A DNA stretch of 64,000 nucleotides from Deltaproteobacteria bacterium (GTDB lineage: Bacteria > Myxococcota_A > UBA9160 > UBA4427). The notes beneath the pieces were generated by a model. It searched no databases and was not told the origin of the DNA. It saw only the letters and a list, made by a program, of their open reading frames with translations. Positions within the stretch are counted from its first letter, which is position 1, and every line of letters begins with the position of its first letter. The stretch lies in contig JADJOR010000011.1 of assembly GCA_016713665.1 (NCBI GenBank), positions 310,001 to 374,000 on the forward strand, written 5' to 3'. The position numbers and the translations under genes are program-made. Of this stretch, positions 15,978 to 25,644 are shown one piece after another.

Positions 15978-17228
15978 TCAGGCCGCCTCGCCGCGGACCT
16001 GTTCGACGGTCGGACCGATCCGGTCCGCGATCTTCCGCATCGCCGGGACGTCGAAGCCGTAGACGCGAGCCGCGTTCTCCCCGAGGATCGCGCGGATCTC
16101 CTGCTCCTCGAAGTCGAAGAAGGTCTTGTTGAGGGCCTTCATCGTGTTCGGCCAGGTCCCCTCGAGATGGGGATAGTCGGAGCCCCAGAGCAGCTTGTCG
16201 GCCCCCATCTGGTGGCGGAAATGCGCCTCGTGGCGCGGCAGGAACGAGGCGCCGATGTAGCACTGGCGCTCGAAGTAGCCCGTCGGGCCGAGGGTGAGGC
16301 TCTTCGTGAAGTGCTTGAAGATCGGGTCGTTGGCCTTGAACTCGAGCACGCGGAGCTTCTCGGTGATCCAGCCGCAGCCCGCTTCGGTGAAGACGTACTT
16401 GAGCCGCGGATGGCGCTCGAAGACCCCCGCCCAGAGCAGCGCCGTGAAGGGCCGCTGCGCCCACATGTCGACCTCGCTGATGAACATCGCCGTCGCGCAC
16501 TCGACGTCGCCGTAGTCCGGCGACCACCCCGAATGCGACTGGAGCGGCATCTCGAGCTCTTCGAGCACGGCCCAGAGCGGCTCGTAGCGCGGGTGGTGGT
16601 AGAAGGGATGGACGCCCGTGCTGGTCGGCAGCAGCACGCCGCCCCAGAGCCCCATCGCGCGCGCCTCGCGCACTTCCTTCACCGTCGTCTCGATGTCGTC
16701 GACGTTGATCAGCGCGACGCCCGCGTGGCGCAGCGGGTTCGTCCTGCAGAGATCCGCGAGCCAGCGGTTGTAGGCGCGGCAGCCCTCGAGGTTCTGCTCC
16801 GGCGAGACCGCATAGCGATACTGCATCAGACCGGCGCCGAAGGGCGCCATCTGCGGAAAGATGATCTCGCCGGCGACGCCGTCGTCGTCGAGCTCTTGCG
16901 TACGCACGGCCGGATCGAACTCGCCCCGCCGCGGCGCGAACGGGCTCCGCTCGTCGCAGAGCATCCGCATGATCTCGTCGTCGGAGAGACGCGTGCCGGG
17001 ATCCGACATCGCCTTCATGCGCTGGCCGCCCTCGCCCGCCTTCGCGGCATAGGCGTCGACGGCCTCCTGATCGAAGAAAGTCCCGGCCCGGGACATCATC
17101 TCGCGCGCGTGGGCCAGCCACCAGGCGTTGGCTGCGTCGCGATACGGGCGCGGCAGGTATTCGTTGTAGGTCGCGGGGAGCGCCCCGGCGTGACAATCCG
17201 AGCTGATGATCATGACCTTCGACGACAT
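15978..17228 (-). CDS. Amidohydrolase-2 family (ACMSD-like) metal-dependent hydrolase
   Basis: 416-residue TIM-barrel protein. The opening MIISSDCHAGALP gives the short DxH metal motif of the amidohydrolase-2 family. QSHSGWSPDYGD (about 220), FTEAGCGWITEKL and GSDYPHLEGTWP near residue 355 supply further His/Asp ligands. This group contains ACMSD-type decarboxylases and hydrolases of cyclic intermediates. ATG 17228 with GGAGGGGGAAGG upstream is chosen over the long frame to 17399. It is the first gene of the run amidohydrolase, tetR, ADC-like, D-aminoacylase, so it probably carries the operon promoter in the 225 bp upstream. Reaction not assigned. Confidence 0.85.
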   Translation of the reverse strand: MSSKVMIISSDCHAGALPATYNEYLPRPYRDAANAWWLAHAREMMSRAGTFFDQEAVDAYAAKAGEGGQRMKAMSDPGTRLSDDEIMRMLCDERSPFAPRRGEFDPAVRTQELDDDGVAGEIIFPQMAPFGAGLMQYRYAVSPEQNLEGCRAYNRWLADLCRTNPLRHAGVALINVDDIETTVKEVREARAMGLWGGVLLPTSTGVHPFYHHPRYEPLWAVLEELEMPLQSHSGWSPDYGDVECATAMFISEVDMWAQRPFTALLWAGVFERHPRLKYVFTEAGCGWITEKLRVLEFKANDPIFKHFTKSLTLGPTGYFERQCYIGASFLPRHEAHFRHQMGADKLLWGSDYPHLEGTWPNTMKALNKTFFDFEEQEIRAILGENAARVYGFDVPAMRKIADRIGPTVEQVRGEAA

Positions 17229-17392
17229 GACTGGAACCTTCCCCCTCCGGCGTCGGGCCTCGCGACCGCGCCCTCCTGGATCCAAAACGCCCGCTCCCGG
17301 CTCGCCGAGACGGACGCGTTGCGCGATGCCGGCTGCGAGGCAATCGGCCCCATCCGGTCCGGCGGGCCGACGATAGACGGCCCCGACTGCGG

Positions 17393-17415
17393 ATGGCAAT
17401 CAGAAAATGACAATC
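17393..17415 (-). promoter_or_regulatory. Direct repeat in AT-richer island upstream of the TetR operon
   Basis: Two copies of ATGRCAATC (17393-17401 and 17407-17415), spaced 14 bp start to start, lie in one of the few AT-richer spots nearby. They are about 165 bp upstream of the amidohydrolase-2 start. They could mark a regulator site or promoter. TetR sites are usually palindromic and this is not, so the link is weak. Confidence 0.3.
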
Positions 17416-17453
17416 GTCCAGAAACTTCGAGCCGGCACCGGGCTCCGGACCGA

Positions 17454-19202
17454 TCAGGCCCCCGAGCGGGGCGCCAGCGCCGTTCCGGGGCGCGCACCGG
17501 TCGCCCGGCCATCCTCGAAGGTCGCGACCCCGTCGACCAGGGTGAGTCGAACCGGCGCCGCGTCCCGCGTCCAGCGCCAGGTCGTGCCCCCGTCGCCGTC
17601 GGGGACGTCGAAGACCTTGCGCTTCGGCCGGCGCTCGAGCTCCTCGAGGGCGAAGACCGTGAGGTCCGCGCGCCGGCCGACCGCGACCTCGCCGCGATCG
17701 GCGAGGCCGAAGAAGCGGGCGAGCTTCCCGGTCTGGACGTGGACCGCCTGCTCGACGCTGAGCACGCCCCGCTCGCGGACGAACTCCGTGAAGAGGACGA
17801 CGTTGTCCCCGGCGCCGCAGAACATCTGCCCGTGGGCCCCCGCGTCGCTGATGTTGCCGACGGAGCGGGGATCGAGGAGCAGCCGCTCGACCATCTCGAG
17901 GTCGCGATCCCAGTCGGGCGCGGTCACCGTCGAGTCGACGCCGTTCGCGAGCAGCCAGTCCGCGAGGGCGTCGGACGGATGGCATCCCCGGCCCTCGGCC
18001 TGGGCGTCCGCATGCTCGCCGAGGGTCAGCCCGACGGGCCCCACCCCGTTCGCCGAATGGTCGAGCAGGATCGGCCGCGGCCGGCGGAAGGGACAGGTCG
18101 GCAGCGCCAGCTCGTCCCACGAATGCCGCGCCCGGGCCCGCCAGGCGGGATCGCGCAGCAGGGCCTGCTTCGCGTCGGCCCCGACCGCCGTCACGACCTC
18201 GTGCCAGACGTACTCGTTCGACTGGGCGAAGAGCAGCGACCGGTCGAAGCTGACGACCGTCGTGACCGGCACGTGGGCATAGCCCGTCCAGAAGTCGCGG
18301 CCCTCCCGCGCATAACGCTCGTGCAGCTCGAGCAGCGGCTTCTGGATGCCGTGCTCCTTCTGCCAGCGCAGCGTCGGGAGCCCCGCCCACTGCAACCGGA
18401 TCGGAAGATCCCCGATCAGGCGCTCGACCCGCAGCAGCGCCTCGACCGCCGTCATGCGCATCACCGTGTCGATCACGACCTGGAGCGTCGCCCCGCGGTG
18501 GCGCGCGAGCACTTCGAGGAGGGCCCGCAGCTCCGCGTCGTCGGCGTGGAGGGTCGGAACCGGCCGATCGCGGCCGTCGTGATCCATCAGGTTGGTCGAG
18601 AGGCCGAGCGCGCCCGCCGCGAGCGCGTCGTCGAGATCCCGCGCCATCCGCTCGATCTCGACGGCCGTCGCGGGCCGCGTCCACGCGTCCATGCCCATCG
18701 CCGCCAGGCGGATCGCGATGTGGCCGACGAAGGTCGCGTAATGGGTCGGGACCGCGACCTTCGCGGCGACCGAGTCCCGATATTCACGCCAGCTCTGCCA
18801 GTCCCAGGGCAGATTGTCGAAAAAGGGCCGCTCGGGAATGTCCTCGAAGAACGAGAAGATCTTCACGACCTCGGCCCGCGACGCCGGGTCTTCCGGGAGC
18901 GGCGCGAGGGCGAAGCCGCAATTGCCGTTGACGATCGTCGTGACGCCGTAGCCCGGGAGCGGGTCGAGATCGGACTGCCACCACATCGTGCCGTCGAAAT
19001 GGGTATGGCTCTCGATGAAGCCGGGGGCGACGAAGCAGCCGCGGGCCTCGTGGACGAGCTCGCCCGCCGCGGGCGCGAGCCCCTGCCCGATCTCGACGAT
19101 CACGCCGTTTCGGATCCGGACGTCGGCCGGGTAGGCGGGCGCACCGGTTCCGTCGACGATGGTGCCGTGTCGGATCAGTCGATCGGCGCTCGAAGCCTTC
19201 AT
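17454..19202 (-). CDS. N-acyl-D-amino acid deacylase family amidohydrolase (paralogue 2)
   Basis: 582 residues, the same length class as the paralogues at 12708 and 53940. The N-terminus reads RLIRHGTIVDGTGAPAYPAD, the metal motif is GFIESHTHFDGTMWW and VNGNCGFALAPL follows. The late motif is SDAGAHGQMFCGAGDNVVLF rather than GDGGAHC. DLTVFALEELERRP marks the C-terminal beta domain. It is more divergent than the other two: the HYD motif is HFD and the final Asp-containing loop differs, so a different substrate is likely. The ATG overlaps the histidine kinase stop as ATGA with AAGGAGG just upstream, indicating coupling. Confidence 0.87.
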   Translation of the reverse strand: MKASSADRLIRHGTIVDGTGAPAYPADVRIRNGVIVEIGQGLAPAAGELVHEARGCFVAPGFIESHTHFDGTMWWQSDLDPLPGYGVTTIVNGNCGFALAPLPEDPASRAEVVKIFSFFEDIPERPFFDNLPWDWQSWREYRDSVAAKVAVPTHYATFVGHIAIRLAAMGMDAWTRPATAVEIERMARDLDDALAAGALGLSTNLMDHDGRDRPVPTLHADDAELRALLEVLARHRGATLQVVIDTVMRMTAVEALLRVERLIGDLPIRLQWAGLPTLRWQKEHGIQKPLLELHERYAREGRDFWTGYAHVPVTTVVSFDRSLLFAQSNEYVWHEVVTAVGADAKQALLRDPAWRARARHSWDELALPTCPFRRPRPILLDHSANGVGPVGLTLGEHADAQAEGRGCHPSDALADWLLANGVDSTVTAPDWDRDLEMVERLLLDPRSVGNISDAGAHGQMFCGAGDNVVLFTEFVRERGVLSVEQAVHVQTGKLARFFGLADRGEVAVGRRADLTVFALEELERRPKRKVFDVPDGDGGTTWRWTRDAAPVRLTLVDGVATFEDGRATGARPGTALAPRSGA

Positions 19203-20581
19203 CGGTCCTCCTTTGCGGATGTCGGCGCGTCCGGGACGACGCGGGGCAGTCGGACGCGGAAGCAGCTGCCCGAGCCGGCGGTGGCGACCAGGTCGATCTC
19301 GCCGCCATGGGTCGCCAGGATCCCATGGACGACCGAGAGCCCGAGGCCGCTGCCGCCCTCCCGGAGCTTCGTCGTGTAGAAGGGCTCGAAGAGCCGTTGG
19401 CGGGTCTCCTCGGACAACCCCTGACCATTGTCTTCGACGTAGAGTGTTGCATGCGCCGGCGAAGCGTCGACGCGGACGGAGACGCGCGCATCGCTCGCCC
19501 GCGACTCGATGCCGTTGCGGATCAGATTGACGACGACCTGCTCGAGCTCGACCTCGTTCGCGCGGACGAGCAACCTGCCCTGGCCGGGCTCGAGCTCGAT
19601 CGTCGCCCCACGCAGTCGCGCGTATTCCGCAGTCGCGCTCCGCGCGGACTCGACGATCGCGTTCAGATCGTGCTCGGCGACGCGGCCGGGGTCGGTGCGC
19701 GCGAAGACGAGGACGCTGCGCACGATGCGCGCGCAGCGCAGCGCTTCGCGCTCGATCGTCTCGAGCGTCGAGCGGACGCTCCCATCCTGCCATTTCTCCT
19801 CGACCGGATCGGAAAGCTCGAACTGGGCCGCGGCGAGGATCGCGCCGACGGGATTGTTGATCTGGTGGGCGATGCCGGCCGCCAGCGTTCCGACCGTCGC
19901 GAGCCGCTCGGCCGATCGCGCGCGTACGAGCGAATCCTCGAGCTCCCCCTCGCGCTCGATCAGCCGCGCCTCGAGCCCCTGGCGCAGCAACGTCTCGTCG
20001 CGGACGAGACGAGCCGTGAGGGCCAGGAGCAGGATCGCGGCCAGCGTCGTCAGGCCGATCGCGATCACGACCGTCGGCCAGGCCGGCCCGGCGCCGAGGC
20101 TTCGACTGATCTGCCCGTAGAGATCGAGCGGTAGGAAGATGAGAAAGCCGAGCGGGAGCACCCGCGCCGTCCGCATCGGGCGAAGCTCGCCCCGGGGCCA
20201 GCCCCAGTACGCCGCGAGGCCGAGCGCCCAGGTATCGGAGAGAGCCATGCCGGCGTAGCCGGGTCCGGTCCCCGCGATGGCGGTCAAGCCCCCGAGCAGG
20301 ATCGGTACGGCGATGGTCACGCCGACGACGAGGCGGGAGCACGAGCGACCTCCGTACGCGCGGGCACCCGTCGCGAACAGCATCGCCGAGCCCGAGCCCA
20401 GCACGACGGCGATCGGCTGAAGGGCCGGCCCGAATTGGTCCGCCAGCCCTGCCAGCCAGCTCGCTCCGATCGCGAAGACCCACTGGATCGCTCCGTAGCG
20501 GCGGACGTAGAGGGCCAGCAGCACGAACATGATCGCGAGCGGCGCCGAGAGCAGGACGACGATCTCGTTCGGCGCCGTCAA
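19199..20581 (-). CDS. Membrane sensor histidine kinase
   Basis: 460 residues. The first ~195 residues contain six to seven hydrophobic segments with no large periplasmic loop, so it senses from within the membrane. A short coiled coil leads to the HisKA box VGTLAAGIAHQINNPVGAIL, with the phospho-accepting His at residue 239. The ATPase domain has the N box (VVNLIRNGIESR), G1 (YVEDNGQGLSEE), F box (LFEPFYTTK) and G2 (GSGLGLSVVHGI). It resembles the ZraS/NtrB-like HisKA group. The start is a TTG at 20581 with CGGAGA upstream. No response regulator gene is adjacent; instead it overlaps the D-aminoacylase gene, which is unusual. Confidence 0.88.
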   Translation of the reverse strand: MTAPNEIVVLLSAPLAIMFVLLALYVRRYGAIQWVFAIGASWLAGLADQFGPALQPIAVVLGSGSAMLFATGARAYGGRSCSRLVVGVTIAVPILLGGLTAIAGTGPGYAGMALSDTWALGLAAYWGWPRGELRPMRTARVLPLGFLIFLPLDLYGQISRSLGAGPAWPTVVIAIGLTTLAAILLLALTARLVRDETLLRQGLEARLIEREGELEDSLVRARSAERLATVGTLAAGIAHQINNPVGAILAAAQFELSDPVEEKWQDGSVRSTLETIEREALRCARIVRSVLVFARTDPGRVAEHDLNAIVESARSATAEYARLRGATIELEPGQGRLLVRANEVELEQVVVNLIRNGIESRASDARVSVRVDASPAHATLYVEDNGQGLSEETRQRLFEPFYTTKLREGGSGLGLSVVHGILATHGGEIDLVATAGSGSCFRVRLPRVVPDAPTSAKEDR

Positions 20582-20637
20582 GCCCGATTCTCCGCCCGAT
20601 CACGCGCCATGCCGGCCCTCCCGATGCGGGAGAGACC

Positions 20638-21495
20638 CTAGCAGTCGGAAGCGGAGCCCGGTGCGGGAATCGCCGCGAGCTCGGGCTCGTGGCCCGCGCG
20701 GACGATCACCATGTGGTTCGGCGGGATCTCCCGCCAGGCGGGATCCTCCGTGAGCCGCTCGGAGCTCACGATCACCGACCGCGCGACGCGACCATCGAGC
20801 GACGGATAGATCCCGCCCGAGTAGTAGTAGAGCGACTCGGGCGCCTCGTTCGGATCGTTGGAGAAGCGCGACACGACGGCGTTCTGGCCGTCGGAGAGCG
20901 CGCAGTTCAGGTAGGACGGCTCGTTCCGGCCGTGCTTCTCGACGATCTCGACGACCCGTCGGATCGCCGCCTGAAGCGCCCCGGCGAGGCGCTCGCCCGC
21001 GTCGACCCAGGCGGGTGCGCGCAGGATCTCGTCGATCACGAGAGCGAAGACGTGCTCGGAGTCGGTGCTGCCGTAGACGTTGTCGAAGGCCTCGTCGTGG
21101 ACCGAGGCCAGCATGTGCCGCCGCACCTGTCGGAAGTTTCCGACGTCGCCGTTGTGCATGAAGAGATGGGAGCGGAACCGGAAGGGGTGACAGTTGGCCT
21201 CGTTGACCCCGCTCGACTGGGTCGCGGCCCGGACGTGGGCCAGGATGCAGCCGGACGAGACCACCCGAGCGAGGTTGATCAGATTGCGGTTGTTCCAGGC
21301 GGGCGTGATCGAGCGGAAGACGGCGGGCTCGAGGCGCAGATCGGCGGCATACCATCCGACGCCGAAGCCGTCGCCGTTGAGCGGCTCCTCGCGCTCGCGG
21401 CTGTGGGTGCTCTGGCGGATCAGCGAGTGCTCGGGCTCGACGAGCAGCGACGCGAGCCGGATCGGCTCGCCCATGTAAAGCGTGAATCGACACAT
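20638..21495 (-). CDS. Class II glutamine amidotransferase (EgtC/YafJ-like)
   Basis: 285-residue Ntn-type glutaminase domain. The mature N-terminal Cys is residue 2 (MCRFTLYMG), followed by NGDGFGVGWYA, LAHVRAATQSSGVNEANCHP and FMHNGDVGNF, the standard glutamine-binding and catalytic set. STDSEHVFALVIDE follows. It is a stand-alone amidotransferase domain of the YafJ/EgtC/DUG3 type. EgtC hydrolyses a gamma-glutamyl intermediate in ergothioneine synthesis and DUG3 degrades glutathione; no ergothioneine genes are visible here, so the exact role is open. It is divergent from the cytochrome c gene. Confidence 0.9.
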   Translation of the reverse strand: MCRFTLYMGEPIRLASLLVEPEHSLIRQSTHSREREEPLNGDGFGVGWYAADLRLEPAVFRSITPAWNNRNLINLARVVSSGCILAHVRAATQSSGVNEANCHPFRFRSHLFMHNGDVGNFRQVRRHMLASVHDEAFDNVYGSTDSEHVFALVIDEILRAPAWVDAGERLAGALQAAIRRVVEIVEKHGRNEPSYLNCALSDGQNAVVSRFSNDPNEAPESLYYYSGGIYPSLDGRVARSVIVSSERLTEDPAWREIPPNHMVIVRAGHEPELAAIPAPGSASDC

Positions 21496-21727
21496 CGATG
21501 GATCCCCCGTCGCCAGACGTCGCGCTCAGCGAGCGCCGGGCCGGCCGATCTCCGATCGGTCGATCGCCGCTCGGACTCGATGCCCGACCCCGCACGCGCC
21601 CGATCCCCGCGAAACCCCCGACCCGCTGCTCGATGATTCGACGGGGGGCCGATGCCGTCTCGGAGCGCCGGATCTCCGGCAGCCCGACTCGCCACGCGGG
21701 CCGGCGTCCGCTATTCCGACCGACATC

Positions 21728-22657
21728 ATGCTGACCTCCCCTCCCGTCCGCACGCCGAGGCCGCCTCGAGCGCCTCGCCCGCAGCGCGAGCGCCCGATCC
21801 GCGCCGAGGCCGCCCTCCTCCTTCCGCTCTCGTCGCTCGCCCCGCGTGCTCCCGCCCTGCTCGCCGCCCTCACCGTCGCGATCGCCCTCGCCTGCGCCGT
21901 GCCCGGCCGACCCGAACGCATCCTGCCCGAGATCACGGGCGTGATCGCCCACGACGGCGCAACCGCCGAGGTCGCCGGACGCGGCCGGCTCACGCTCGTC
22001 GTGATCCACAGCCGGACGCCCTCCGTCCACGATCGACGCGAGGTCCCGCTCGCCGCGGATGATCGATTCCGCTTCGACCCGCTGCTCCTCGACGTCGCCG
22101 GACACGAGTTCGGCCACCACTACCGGATCTATCTCCATCTTTCGCAGGGCGGGGCCGACCGCGTGATCTGGCGCGCCCAGCTCTCGCGCCTCGAAGACGC
22201 GACGCCGATCCGACTCGACTGCGACCTCGACCGGGAGATCGCCCTCGGCGAGCCGTGCCGCGTCGTCGACCCCCTCGGCCAGCCCTGGCTGCTCGACGAA
22301 GGCAAGCGCCATTTCGGGCGGCTCTGCGCAGATTGCCACGGGAAGGACGCGCGCGGCGGGCGCATGTCCCAGGCCCGATCGGGCTCCGCGGGTTCGTCGG
22401 CGGAGACGACCGCGATCCGCGCCCCGGATCTGACCCGCCTCGCGAGCCGCCACGGCGGCCGCTTCGATCGCGACGCGGTCGTCGCCTGGATCGAGGGGCG
22501 AAGCCTCGCCGAGGGTCACGCCCGGGGCGGCATGCCGGTCTGGGGCGAGCGGCTCTCGAGCGAGTTCGAGCGGTATGCGGAGGGCGAGGAGCTGATCGGT
22601 GCGACGCTCGATCGGATCGTCGCCTATCTCGAGAGCCTGCAACGCAGCGACGACTAA
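21728..22657 (+). CDS. Mono-heme c-type cytochrome with N-terminal beta domain
   Basis: 309 residues from ATG 21728. A hydrophobic segment (ALLAALTVAIALACAVPG) gives a signal or lipoprotein anchor near residue 55. Residues about 65-185 form a beta-rich domain of unknown family (GVIAHDGATAEVAGRGRLTL onward). The cytochrome c domain holds the heme site CADCHGKDARGG near residue 205 and the axial Met candidate GGMPVWGERL near residue 280, then IVAYLESLQ. This is a normal class I ending. It was probably exported and heme-loaded in the periplasm. The 3' end overlaps the tail of the oppositely oriented MFS gene by 4 bp. Confidence 0.78.
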   Translation: MLTSPPVRTPRPPRAPRPQRERPIRAEAALLLPLSSLAPRAPALLAALTVAIALACAVPGRPERILPEITGVIAHDGATAEVAGRGRLTLVVIHSRTPSVHDRREVPLAADDRFRFDPLLLDVAGHEFGHHYRIYLHLSQGGADRVIWRAQLSRLEDATPIRLDCDLDREIALGEPCRVVDPLGQPWLLDEGKRHFGRLCADCHGKDARGGRMSQARSGSAGSSAETTAIRAPDLTRLASRHGGRFDRDAVVAWIEGRSLAEGHARGGMPVWGERLSSEFERYAEGEELIGATLDRIVAYLESLQRSDD

Positions 22658-24288
22658 TCGGCCGGCGGCGTCTTGCCCGGCATCTCCCTGGGCATCAGGA
22701 TCGCGAGCGGAAACAGCACGAGAAAGAGCACGGCGATGAACGCGAAGGCGTCGTAGAAGGCCTCCATCATCGCCTGCGCCTCGAGCATGCGGTCGAGGGC
22801 GTGGCGCGCGGCGAGCGCGGCGGCCTCGGGATCGAGGCCGCGGTCGGTGAAGCCGTCGATCAGCCGCTCGAGACCGGCGACGGTCCCCGAGTCGACCGGG
22901 GAGAGGTGGCGCGCGAGCTCCGCCTCGTGGAGGTCGCTTCGGCGATCGAGGATCGACGCGAGGGTCGCGATGCCGAAGGAGCCGCCGAGCTGGCGGAACA
23001 GGTTGTAGAGCCCGGCCCCCTTCGCGACCTCGGTCGGCGGGAGCGAGCGCAGCGTCGCCGCGGAGAGCGGGACGAAGAGCATTCCGCTCGCCATCCCACG
23101 CAGCCCCTGGATGAAGAGGACCTCGTTCCAGCCCGAGGCCAGGGTCAAGCGGCTCATCACCCAGAGCGTGAAGAGCATGAGGACCATGCCCGCGACGAAG
23201 GGCCCCCGCGGCCCCACCCGCCAGATGAGATTGCCGAGTACGGCCATCACGAGCGCCGTCGTGATGCTCGACGGGAGCGACGACAGCCCCGACTGCCAGG
23301 CGGTCCAGCCGAGCAGCGTCTGGGTGTAGACCGGCATCAGGAAGATCACGCCGTAGAGGGCGAGACCGCCGAGCGCGGTGAAGGTGCAGCCGACGGCGAA
23401 GTCGCGGTGGAGCAGGACGCGGAAGTCGACGACCGGATCGTCGGTCGTCGTCTCCCGCCAGACGAGGCCGATCAATCCGACCGCCGTGGCGACGGCGAGC
23501 AGCACGATCTCGGCGCTGTCGAACCAGTCCTTCTTGTTCCCGCGCTCGAGCAGCGTCTGGAGACAACCGATCCCGACGACGAGGAAGGTGATGCCCGGCC
23601 AGTCGACGCGTCCGTGGGGATTGCGGACGAGGTGGGGCGGATCCTCGATGTTCGCGGCGCACAGCGTCGCCGCGAGCAGCCCGAGCGGCACGTTGATCAG
23701 GAAGCACCAATGCCACGAGTAGTTGTCGGTGAGCCAGCCGCCGAGGGTCGGACCGAGCGCCGGGCCGATCATCGCGCCGACACCGAAGATCGCCTGGCCG
23801 ACGCCCTGCTTCGAGGGCGGGAAGGACTCGACCAGGATCGCCTGGGCGGTCGCCATCAGCGCCCCGCCTCCGAGCCCCTGGACGACGCGCCAGAAGATGA
23901 GCGCGTCGATCGTCTGGGAGGCGCCACACATGGCCGAGGCGGCGGTGAAGATCAGGATCGAGGTCACGAAATAACGCTTGCGGCCGAAGCGATTCGACAT
24001 CCAGCCGGTCAGCGGCAGCATGATCACGATCGCGACGATGTAGGACGTGACGACCCAGTCGATCTCGTCGAGAGTCGCGCCGAGATTGCCCATCATCGTC
24101 GGCACCGCGACGTTGATGATGCTCGTGTCGATGATCTCGAGCAGGACGGCGAGCATCACCGAGAACACGATCACGAGCCGGGTGAAGTCGAGTCGGTACT
24201 CGGCTTCGGAGGTCAGCGAGTAGACGCTCGTCGGGCCCGCTCGCCCGGGCGCCGGCGGATCGGCGGCCCCACCGCCCTCATCGGACAT
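22654..24288 (-). CDS. EmrB/QacA-type MFS drug efflux transporter (DHA2 family)
   Basis: 544 residues with about 14 hydrophobic segments. The first contains LEIIDTSIINVAVPTMMGNL, the DHA2 motif D1. The loop 2-3 motif A variant GWMSNRFGRKRYF and motif C region GVGAMIGPALGPTLGGWLTD are present. It pumps hydrophobic compounds using proton motive force. The start overlaps the end of the HlyD/EmrA-like gene by 11 bp, so the two form an EmrAB-like tripartite pump lacking a local outer-membrane TolC. No adjacent regulator is evident. Confidence 0.9.
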   Translation of the reverse strand: MSDEGGGAADPPAPGRAGPTSVYSLTSEAEYRLDFTRLVIVFSVMLAVLLEIIDTSIINVAVPTMMGNLGATLDEIDWVVTSYIVAIVIMLPLTGWMSNRFGRKRYFVTSILIFTAASAMCGASQTIDALIFWRVVQGLGGGALMATAQAILVESFPPSKQGVGQAIFGVGAMIGPALGPTLGGWLTDNYSWHWCFLINVPLGLLAATLCAANIEDPPHLVRNPHGRVDWPGITFLVVGIGCLQTLLERGNKKDWFDSAEIVLLAVATAVGLIGLVWRETTTDDPVVDFRVLLHRDFAVGCTFTALGGLALYGVIFLMPVYTQTLLGWTAWQSGLSSLPSSITTALVMAVLGNLIWRVGPRGPFVAGMVLMLFTLWVMSRLTLASGWNEVLFIQGLRGMASGMLFVPLSAATLRSLPPTEVAKGAGLYNLFRQLGGSFGIATLASILDRRSDLHEAELARHLSPVDSGTVAGLERLIDGFTDRGLDPEAAALAARHALDRMLEAQAMMEAFYDAFAFIAVLFLVLFPLAILMPREMPGKTPPAD

Positions 24289-25375
24289 CGACGGTCACGA
24301 CCGCGGAGAGCCCGACCGCGAGCTCGGGCGCGTCGGCGTCCGCTTCGAGCGGTCGGCGTCCGTCGGCATCTTCGATCTCGTCGAGCACGATCTTGACCGG
24401 CACGCGCTGGACGACCTTCGTGAAGTTGCCGACCGCCGGCTCGGGGGGGATCAGCGCGTACTTGGCCCCGCTCGCGGGCGAGAACGAGTCGACGTGGCCG
24501 TGGAAGACGACCGCGTCCCGGGCGTCGACCTCGACCTCGACGGGCTGACCGACCCGCATCCGCTCGAGCTGCGTCTCCTTGAAGTTGGCGACGACCCAGC
24601 GCGGCTCGATCTTCGCGAGGGCGACGAGTGACTCGCCGACCTTCACGATGTCGCCCGGCTCGACGTTCTTGCGCCCGACCACCGCGTCGAAGGGCGCCTC
24701 GAGCACCGTCCGGTCGAGCGAGAGCTGCGCATCCCGCAGCTCCGCCTCCGCCTGCCGAACCGGCGCCTCGCTCCCGAGCACGCCGCGCTCGGCCTCCGCG
24801 CGGAGCGAGAGCGCCTTGACGGTCGCCTCCGCCGCGTCGTGGGCCGCGCGCGCGGCATCGAGCTGCTGATCGCTCGCGGCGCCCCGCGACGCGAGGGATT
24901 CGGCCCGGTCGAGCTCGCGGCCCGTCCGCCAGCGCTCGACGGTGGCCGCCTTGCCCTCCGCATCGGCCGAAGCCGCCGCGGCCTCGGCCGAGATCATGCG
25001 ATTGCGGGCGGCCGCGAGATTCGCCTCGGCGCGGGCGACCCGGATCCCCGACTCCTCGCGGTCGAGGCGGACGAGGACGTCGCCCTTCCGGACGCGCTGG
25101 TTCTCGACCACGGCGACCTCGATGACCCGCCCCTGGATCTCCGGTGCGAGATAGACGAGCGTCCCCTCGACGAAGGCGTCCTCGGTCGATTCGAAGCCGC
25201 GATTCGCCAGCCAGGCGTAGACGCCGATCGCCGCCATGACCGCGATGGCGGCAAGGCCGGCGAAGCGCGCGAGCGCGATCCCCTGCCGCCGGCGATCCCC
25301 GCCCCGCGGCCCGCGAGGCACCGTCGAACGTCGGCCCCGGGACGTCGAGGCCCCCCCGGCCGCACTCGAGCCCAT
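24278..25375 (-). CDS. EmrA/HlyD family membrane fusion protein
   Basis: 365 residues. A basic cytoplasmic tail leads to one transmembrane helix (FAGLAAIAVMAAIGVYAWLA, about residues 38-57). A lipoyl-like half motif follows, TEDAFVEGTLVYLAPEIQGRV. An Ala/Glu/Arg-rich coiled-coil hairpin spans about 110-200. The second lipoyl half and beta barrel contain LEAPFDAVVGRKNVEPGD and WVVANFKETQLERMRVGQPV. This is the adaptor for the EmrB-like pump encoded immediately downstream. ATG 25375 is preferred to the longer frame to 25495 because upstream residues are arginine-rich and unlike the family. Confidence 0.88.
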   Translation of the reverse strand: MGSSAAGGASTSRGRRSTVPRGPRGGDRRRQGIALARFAGLAAIAVMAAIGVYAWLANRGFESTEDAFVEGTLVYLAPEIQGRVIEVAVVENQRVRKGDVLVRLDREESGIRVARAEANLAAARNRMISAEAAAASADAEGKAATVERWRTGRELDRAESLASRGAASDQQLDAARAAHDAAEATVKALSLRAEAERGVLGSEAPVRQAEAELRDAQLSLDRTVLEAPFDAVVGRKNVEPGDIVKVGESLVALAKIEPRWVVANFKETQLERMRVGQPVEVEVDARDAVVFHGHVDSFSPASGAKYALIPPEPAVGNFTKVVQRVPVKIVLDEIEDADGRRPLEADADAPELAVGLSAVVTVDVR

Positions 25376-25644
25376 GTCCACCGTTCGACTTGCCACGATC
25401 GCCCGACGATAGGCCGACCGGCGCCGCCGATCGACCCCGCGACGAGCGGAGAGCGGACGCGAATCGGACGCGCGGCGGAGGGCCGCCGCGCGCACCGCGG
25501 CCCGCGACCGGGCGAGCGAGCCTCGCGCGCAGGGCGACTTGAAGCGAGGGGATCCCGATCCCTAGAGTGGGGCGCGAGGTCGCGCGCCTCGCGCCCGGCC
25601 GTCCGACCTCGCGATCATCCCCCACCCGTACCAGGAGAACCGAC

